This document shows positions 38,001-47,000 of a DNA stretch of 64,000 nucleotides, piece by piece. The number at the start of each line of letters is the position of its first letter. Within the stretch, counting starts at the first letter, position 1. The translations under genes and the position numbers were made by a program. The notes beneath the pieces were generated by a model. The model searched no databases. It saw nothing but the letters and a program-made list of their open reading frames with translations, and was not told where the DNA came from. Source of the DNA: Beroe forskalii (lineage: Eukaryota; Ctenophora; Nuda; Beroida; Beroidae); assembly GCA_011033025.1 (NCBI GenBank), contig WFMF01000301.1:1-64000 (forward strand), given 5' to 3'.

Positions 38001-41000
38001 TTCTTTGCTTTCTGGGATAGAATCAACTTGGAAACATCCCATTACTTCCAAGAGGAGAGAAATCTAGGATATAGCAGACAAATTAATAAGGAACAGACAC
38101 AGTATTAATGAAAGCTGAGATATATGAGACAAATGAATAGGGCAAATGTCAGACATTTCTCAGAAGAAACATGGTTCATCCTCCTGCATCCTCAGCACAC
38201 AAGGAATAGGATTTAGAAACGAACATTTTAACTCTGAATACTGCCGAGCATCATCATACAATCATATTTGTTAACCACTACTAATATAAACCACTATTTA
38301 AACGGTACTAAATCCGTGAAATTGATTGGAACGTTGTGTAATCCTTCTTCGGAAAAAAGCAAGGAAGTTTTTCTCCAGAAAGCTATAAAGAACTACCAGT
38401 CGTAAATGCAATTGTGGATAATGATGGATGGCAGTATAATGTTTTCATAACTATGTTCATAAGTTCGATAATATGATTCTATCAAGTCAATTAACGGCTA
38501 CTTCCCGAGGGCACAGTCCGAGAGATGTATCCGGTTTAGACCTGCAGCCCGTAGTGCGAGGGTCTAAAGCAATGTGCAATGTCAGTTAAGTGTCTATTTT
38601 CTATAGACATCGATGAAAACGTAAGAGGGTTCTAAGTAGATCTATAACTAAAAGGTTGCCCCCGTTTCCTCATTTGAGTGTACCTGGCGTGTTTGTAGCG
38701 CAATGATCACAGGGTGAGTGTCAGCATGTAAACAGATGTCATTACTACCCCTGCTCCCTAGACCCAGTGTCACCTGGAATGTAATAAGCGGTTAAATGTC
38801 GAAGTGGTGACCGTATACCGCAACTTACATGGTCGAGGCGACAGCCGAGACTGTGTAAGTTGGATAATGGACGAGGCGTGCCGAGTTCATTATCAAAGGT
38901 ATACGGTCACAGCTGAGATCATGGAACCGGATTATACCCCGACCGGCCAAACAACAGTATTTCTTCCTACTCGGGTCTGACGACCCTCGTCCGGATTCAA
39001 CGCTTAAGTAGATTTTTGAGTGCTCCTTTATAAAGTCAAATTTCATTTTAAGCTTTTTTGCACTGTAATTCAGTGGAGACCGTATAACCAAACTTATACG
39101 GTCGCTAAAACAAGCTTGGGAGGGGTATAATCAAAATTACCTTCAGTTTTGTGTACCGAATCTATTTCTATATCAAGGAGCCATGTCACCATCAATAAAG
39201 TTATCTGGAGCTTCTTGCCTTCTCGTAGACTGAACCAGAGGAATTTCCCCATCTTCTTAATAAATTGGATTGTTAAACAATCAAAATCACATACCTCTAG
39301 ACTGAGCGGATACAACAGATTCCCAACTTCACTTTCAGACATGGTAGATACTGCCAGATTACTAAGTCCTGGGAAATCAATGGATTATTACACCTTTCTT
39401 GACTACTTGAGTAGATAAAAATAGTAATGTCTTACTTTTCACGATCGACATTTGCAAAGTTCTATGACCGAGCTTTATCCAATCATAATTTGGGTAGAAT
39501 TACAGAGAAATTTATTTCAAATTTGTCACATTTATATCTGGAATCATATCCCCCACCTATTTTCCACGGTAGAGCGGAGTACTGGTGAGGTGATCCCACT
39601 AATCCACGAGTTGTTGTGACAGAGAGCGGCAGTTCCTGAGAGGACTTGAGTGTGTTACGTGTCGCGCGTGAGAAATAGGCGTTCCGAACGTTATCGATTT
39701 CTTATCTCAAACCATGATAACTATAAAATAATCCTAAAACGTGTAAACGAACTTAAAATTAACGGGTGATGTCTAATTATCTGGACAAATTTCAATGTAA
39801 CTTTTCGGACAAGTCGAGATCATTTCAGAAATTTGGATGTGGCCATTGAATATGTTTTCCACTTTCTCACCTGAGGGTTGATGACACCACACGTAGAAGT
39901 CTCATTATTCACAGTAACGCCAGGTAAACAAACGAGAGCAGCGTGTAACCCCGGGGTACTTAGCACGTACTCTATGATATCCCCCTGAGGGGAGCCGTAG
40001 CCGAGGGTAGTAGAGAGCAGGACTACAGGGGATATGTGGACCTGAGAGAAGTGAGTTATAGAGTTAAGAGAGCAGCGTGTAACCCCGGGGTACTTAGCAC
40101 GTACTCAATGATATCCCCCTGAGGGGAGCCGTAGCCGAGGGTAGTAGAGAGCAGGACTACAGGGGATATGTGGACCTGAGAGAAGTGAGTTATAGAGTTA
40201 AGAGAGCAGCGTGTAACCCCGGGGTACTTAGCACGTACTCTATGATATCCCCCTGAGGGGAGCCGTAGCCGAGGGTAGTAGAGAGTAGGACTACAGGGGA
40301 TATGTGGACCTGAGAGAAGTGAGTTATAGAGTTAAGAGAGCAGCGTGTAACCCCGGGGTACTTAGCACGTACTCTATGATATCCCCCTGAGGGGAGCCGT
40401 AGCCGAGGGTAGTAGAGAGCAGGACTACAGGGATATGTGGACCTGAGAGAAGTGAGTTATAGAGTTAAGAGAGCAGCGTGTAACCCCGGGGTACTTAGCA
40501 CGTACTCAATGATATCCCCCTGAGGGAGCCGTAGCCGAGGGTAGTAGAGAGCAGGACTACAGGGATATGTGGACCTGAGAGAAGTGAGTTATAGAGTTAA
40601 GAGAGCGGCGTGTAACCCCGGGGTATTTAGCACGTACTCTATGATATCCCCCTGAGGGGAGCCGTAGCCGAGGGTACTAGAGAGCAGGACTACAGGGGAT
40701 ATGTGGACCTGAGAGAAGTGAGTTATAGAGTTAAGAGAGCAGCGTGTAACCCGGGGTACTTAGCACGTACTCTATGATATCCCCTGAGGGAGCCGTAGCC
40801 GAGGGTAGTAGAGAGCAGGACTACAGGGATATGTGGACCTGAGAGAAGTGAGTTATAGAGTTAAGAGAGCAGCGTGTAACCCCGGGGTACTTAGCACGTA
40901 CTCAATGATATCCCCCCTGAGGGAGCCGTAGCCGAGGGTAGTAGAGAGCAGGACTACAGGGGATATGTGGACCTGAGAGAAGTGAGTTATAGAGTTAAGA

Positions 41001-44000
41001 GAGCAGCGTGTAACCCCGGGGTACTTAGCACGTACTCAATGATATCCCCCTGAGGGGAGCCGTAGCCGAGGGTAGTAGAGAGTAGGACTACAGGGGATAT
41101 GTGGACCTGGGAAGAGAGGGTCAGGAAAGAAGCACACTTGAGTCAACAATAAGGAAGCAAATAACTACAGATCATAGTAAATCTGGTACTCGAGTATTCT
41201 TCCACCATCTCATGGGGGAGCTCTGCTGTCTGCAAACTGCTGTCTGCAAACTGCTGTCTGCGGCATATTAAGATAAGCATGGTTTTAAACCCTGTTAAAT
41301 CTAGAAAAAGGGAAGCTAATAACCTGAACAGCAAGGTACTGGAGAACGTCCCACCAAGTCCCTTCTTCCTTAGATTCCTTATCAGTAACAACTCCACTTT
41401 TAGAGACATGTACTGGTTCTCTTCCTGATAAGATGCGTAAAAGGATTATTATTTGATGTCAGATCAAAGAGGTACATTGACCAACAAATACTTCAAAATA
41501 TCATCCTGATTTCAAGCAAGTTGACTTTATTATCACCAAACATAAGGACTCACTTTACAATATCACATCCAACTCTAAAGCAAATTACAACTCACCAATG
41601 TGTTCATCAGCAGGGATCAGGGATTCTTCCACCCCTCTGGAGGAAGGGACCGGGTCGGGGATGAGACGGCGTAGTCGGGGATGCTTCACTTCAACTTCTC
41701 TGTGCCGGGAACCTAGAACAGTGGGTAGAAGGGTTGATAAATTGAAAATACATGGAGCTCCACGCCCACTTCCCCGCTTAGGCGGCTCTAGGATGCTACT
41801 TGCTCCAAAATATTGAGATTCCTCACCGAGGTATTCGTACAATTTCTTATCTTTAGATCATCATATTCAAGAATAGTAAAGTTCCAAAGGAGAACTGAGT
41901 TCTTGAGTTATTGGATAAAAACAATACGAACGGGCATATCATTAATGGAACTTTTAGATTTACTTGCAACCTACCAGATACTGAAGAAGTAGGTGATATA
42001 ACAGACTGCACAACACTGGAGGGGACACTAGCACGTTGCGGTAAAGGGGACGTTGTGCCCGAGGCAGGAGCAGAGATACTGGGTGAGGACGTCACAGAGA
42101 ATGGGAGCTCCTCATTGGTCGAACCGGAGTATCCTGGTTGCTGATTGGTGCTAAGGAATCCCTGCTGCTGATTGGTTGCGCCAGGGAATGCTGGGCGCTG
42201 ATTGGCTGAGATATGAGAGGAAGGGGCAGTTGAAGAACCAGCTGTAGAACTGATGACACTGGGAGACTCAATAGAGCACGATCTGTGGACGGACAGACGG
42301 TTTAAACTGCTTAATTGGTACAAAATGCTTAATCATAGTGCATCCTGACAGTCTTTTAATGAAATTAAAGCTGAACAAGGGTGGGAATTAAAAACCTCAA
42401 TCTGTTCGTACGGGATGGCACTGATCAGCATTAACTTTAAGCACGATTATTTTTGACACCAAACTCTGCACTCTCACAGGACAGTCCCAAGTGTTACCAA
42501 CCTGACGTAGTCTTCTGTGTTGAGAGGTGGTTGGTATGCAAGGAATGTTGGTAGATCCTTGTCCCAGCACAAGACCACCCCACTCGTGTGTAGGATGAGA
42601 ACAGGGCGGTCAGAGGGGCTAGAGGCTGGGAAAATGGGGGGGGGGGGTTATTAATAAGGCAACCCCGACTTGTGTATAAAATGAAATCAGGGCGGTCAGA
42701 AGGGCTAGAGGCTGGCATGGGAATAGAGGGGTGAGATATCAATAATTGAGCACTTTGAGCGAGATAAGTCGTAGATGAAACTTATTGCGAAGAAGGTGAT
42801 TTAAATACAGCCAAGATTTAGATTAATTTTCTCCTATCTGACACAGACTTCGAAGCCGCGCATACCTTTGTTGAAAGGGACGTGGGGGTACTGCACAGTC
42901 AGTGAGAAGAGAGAAGGTACAACGTGTATATCAGCAGGTTGTTCCAGTGACTGGTACATGTTCTGGGTTAGGTACGGTCCTGAGACGACACACACTGCTT
43001 CATCAACTGAAGGGGGAATAGAAGTGTGTCATGCGATCAGTGCATTGATAAGGATATGTCCGTTAAATGGTGGAGTAGGGAGTACCTGGATGTGAATTAT
43101 TGAGAAAATTCCAGAAGGACATAACTTTAAAATCGAAATTCAAGCACTATGAATTTGTGAGTCTGTTTACTCAGAAAAACTTTAAAAAACGGGCAGTTCA
43201 AAGAATATAAATTCCTTTATTGTACAGTTTTCACCTGATTTGTAGAGGAACAGCTCGCAGCCCCTGACAGCAAGCATCACAGAGTTAACCAGTGTAGTTT
43301 TACAGTACTTGATACCAATACTTGACACACTCAACTCTATGCTGTGTTGCTCTTCTAGGGGAAGTGGAAGAGACTGTGAGAAGGAGAAGTTATATCCGCG
43401 CACGAGAAATAGGCGGGTAGGATGACGTCTTCATCATAGTTCAATGTAGTGAGTTGATGACGTTAAACCGCCTATTTCCTACGCGTCGTTTAGCGTGACA
43501 TGCCCGTGACGATTCATGGAATGATTCATGGAGAATAATTGGGGGGATTGTAGCCCAAAAAAAACCAAAAAAAACCAAAAAAAACCAAGCCCAAGATCCC
43601 AAATTTGGGGTAGGGCTTGGTTTTTTTTGGTTTTTTTCGTTTTTTTTTGGTTTTTTTTGGTTTTTTTTTGGGTTGGATTTTTTGAACTTTTTGGACATTT
43701 CACACCAATGTGTTATTTGTGTTATTTACATATTCTTATTGATACTCAATGCTTTTCAATGATTACAGATGGCTTAAATCACTATTTTAAGGACTTTATT
43801 AGCATTTGAGAAGCATTTGAAGAGCTCCCTCAGTGCTTTTTGATAAGGTTTAACGGAAAATCATGATCATGAGATAGCACGGGACCTTGGTCCAACAGTG
43901 ATTAGAGAGGAACAGTAAAGGATCAAAAGGCCATACTGGTCTAAACAAGAGCGCTCTGGCCACTCATTACCTCGTAGGGGTTATTCAAGACCCGAGGGTC

Positions 44001-47000
44001 CTTCAAAAGGTCGTCCTTGGTTCACCAGGGCCGGATGACGAAGGGCCAAGGATTCACCAAGTGTTACATCGCATCTCAGGGCAACATAAGGCTTCATGAG
44101 GAGATCAGACTAGTGTCACCAGAGGGCCAGAGAAGTGTTGCAGGGAGTCAGCTGGGAGTCACAAGGGGGCAAGAAAGGACCAACAAGGCACCAGGTGAAG
44201 GTCGCCAGATGAAGGTCGCCAGATGAAGGTCGGCCAGTTGAGAGCAATTTAGCACTCTTGCTTAAATTATGATAGACAAAGGTCAGCCACAATGATCACC
44301 AGAAGACCAGTTTGTAGGCACTTACTGTAGTCACCAAGCAATGATAAAGGCTTCATCAGTCAGCAAGGCTTGATTATTGATGCTCAGCATATCTTTCACG
44401 AGCTGTCAAAAAGTCATCTGTGTGGCAAAGGGACAGGCAAGTGCCACCAGCTTCTTGCGAGAGTCGACTTGTTGATGAAACGTGTCCTACTGTCCTGTGA
44501 AGTCATAATTGAGCAATTAACACTGGGAGAAGTGAGTCTGAAAAGGATGCCGCCAAGGTTCTAGTCAGCCTCTGGAACATGTAAGAGGTATCCGGCCAGA
44601 ATATCACGTCAGAATACCCAGTGGGTTACTTGATCAGCTAAGAGTCAGCAGTGGGCCATACCAGAAGTACCATCTGGGTCATAAGGTAGGATCAGGAGAC
44701 GCCAGTTATAGGTCAGGTAGGAACCGGAGACGCCAGTAGATCAAGTAGGATAGCAGTCACCAGTAGGTACGGTAGGATCAGAAGATGCCATGAGGTCAGG
44801 TAGGATCACGATGCTCAGGTAGGATCAGGAGACGCCAGCTGTAGGTCAGGTAGGATCATGAGACGCCAGTCATAGGTCAGGTAGGATCAGGAGACGCTGA
44901 TAGGTAAGTTGGAATCAGGAGATGCCAGTACGTCAGGTAGGATTAGGAGGCTCAGGTAGGATCAGGAGACGCCAGTCTCCAATGGGTCAGATAGGATCAG
45001 TCCAGATGCCAGTAGGTCAGGTAGGATCAGGAGACGCCAGTTATAGGTCAGGTAGGAACCGGATACGCCAGTAGATCAAGTAGGATAGCAGTCAGCAGTA
45101 GGTACGGTAGGATCAGAAGATGCCATGAGGTCAGGTAGGATCACGATGCTCAGGTAGGATCAGAGACGCCAGCTGTAGGTCAGGTAGGATCATGAGACGC
45201 CAGTCATAGGTCAGGTAGGATCAGGAGACGCTGAAAGGTAAGTTGGGATCAGGAGATGCCAGTACGTCAGGTAGGATTAGGAGGCTCAGGTAGGATCAGG
45301 AGACGCCAGTCTCCAATGGGTCAGATTGGATCAGTCCAGATGCCAGTAGGTCAGGTAGGATCAGGAGACGCCAGTAGGTCAGGTAGGATCAGTCCAGATG
45401 CCAGTAGGTCTGGTAGGATCAGGAGACATCAGTGCACAGTAAGTCAGGTAGGATCAGGAGACACGAGCTATAGGTCAGGTAGGATCAGGAGACGCCAGTC
45501 TCCAATGGGTCAGATAGGATCAGTCCAGATGCCAGTAGGTCAGGTAGGATCAGGAGACACCAGTAGGTCAGGTAGGATCAGAACACGCCAGTAGAGCAGT
45601 AGGTCAGGTAGGATCAGGAGACACCAGTAGGTCAGGTAGAATCAGAAGACGCCAGTAGGTCTGGTAGGATCAGGAGAAGCTAGTAGGTCAGGTAGGATCA
45701 GAAGACGTTAGTAGGTCAGGTAGGATCAAGAGACGCCAATGGCTAAAACAGTTATATCTATTTGAGCTTTTAATTTAAGTTTTACTAGTGGATCAGGCAA
45801 GAAGTACCAGCTGGGTCACAGGTAAGTGTCTGCTGTCACCTATGGTCAGGCAATGGTCGAAAGTATTAAAGTAGGTCAGGTAAGATTCGCAAGTAGGTCA
45901 GAGAAGATTAGTCAGTAGGTCAGATAAGAAGCGTCACTAGGCCAGGAAAGAGTCGCCAGTAGGCCAGATAAGGTTCCCTTATTAGGACAGCTAAGGGTTG
46001 TCAGTAGGCCAGATGAGAGACGCTAGTAGGTCAAGTAGGAGGCGCCAGGAGATCAGGTAATGGGAGTCACCAGTCATTGAGGAATTCAGGCAAAAGGCCT
46101 AACTTGGTCACAATTTGGGTCACAATTCGGTCATGCAAGAATCGCCATCTGGAACGGGTAAAGGTCACCAAAAAGCCAATAGGTCAGGCAAAAGTTATAA
46201 TTTAGTCAGGCTAGAGAGAAAGAGGCCCTAGTTGGTCAGGTCAGAGTCAACAGTGAATAAGGCAAGAGTTGCAAAGCTAGACAGCACTCAGCGTGTCAGC
46301 CAGGAGTCACAGCCGCTCAGGTTTGAGGTCCCATTGGATCAGGTCATAGTCACCAGTGAGTTAGGCAAAAGTTACAAGCTGGGTCTGGCATGGGTCACCA
46401 GTCACTGAGGCAAGAGTCACCAGTAAGTCAGCAAGAGACACCAGTTAGTCAGGCAATATTGTGCATTTTACTGTTAGGTGATACTAAGCCCCTTCAAGCT
46501 CTGAAAATGTGAAAATAACTGTTTCTATTCACCAAATAAATTTTAAAAGCCACTGACTGAAAATTATGTTCAAAACAACAGATTTTTATGTCAAAATTCA
46601 TTGGAAAAGCCCCAGAAATGACCAAAATGTAACCCAAAAAACCTAAAACCAAAAAACCAAAAAAAACCTAGCCCAAGAATCGAAAAATAGGGTAGGGCTT
46701 GGTTTTTTTTGGGCTACAATCCCCCCATAATTATTTCTCTCTGTATACATTGATTTGATGATTTTCAATAGAGAAGAACTAGGGAATGTTTCCCACCAAT
46801 CCTGAGGGCGTGCTGAGCGAGGGTTTTAAGAGCAGCTCCGTGAAGGAGGTCTCCTTCGTTAATCACATCTGAAGATTTATAAATATTCTTTAATTAACCT
46901 GCAGACAGTCACACACAAAATACATATTTTTTGAATAACCCGCGGTGGGGTACCCATAAGGGCTTTGAATCAATATGATATGTATGTACAATAATAATAT

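Noticed and set aside
39145..39240. Possible extra VPS13B exon reading EDGEIPLVQSTRRQEAPDN
   Set aside because: Its phase does not fit: exon 39295-39368 ends in phase 0 and joins exon 38684-38773 directly in frame, whereas this frame would need phase 1.
43441..43809. Lys/Asn-rich and Phe-rich ORFs
   Set aside because: They translate the AAAAAAAACC / GGTTTTTTTT inverted repeats at the end of the TIR element.
44680..45745. Possible CRISPR-like repeat array
   Set aside because: Units are contiguous and degenerate with no unique spacers, and the context is eukaryotic; it is a minisatellite inside a TIR element.
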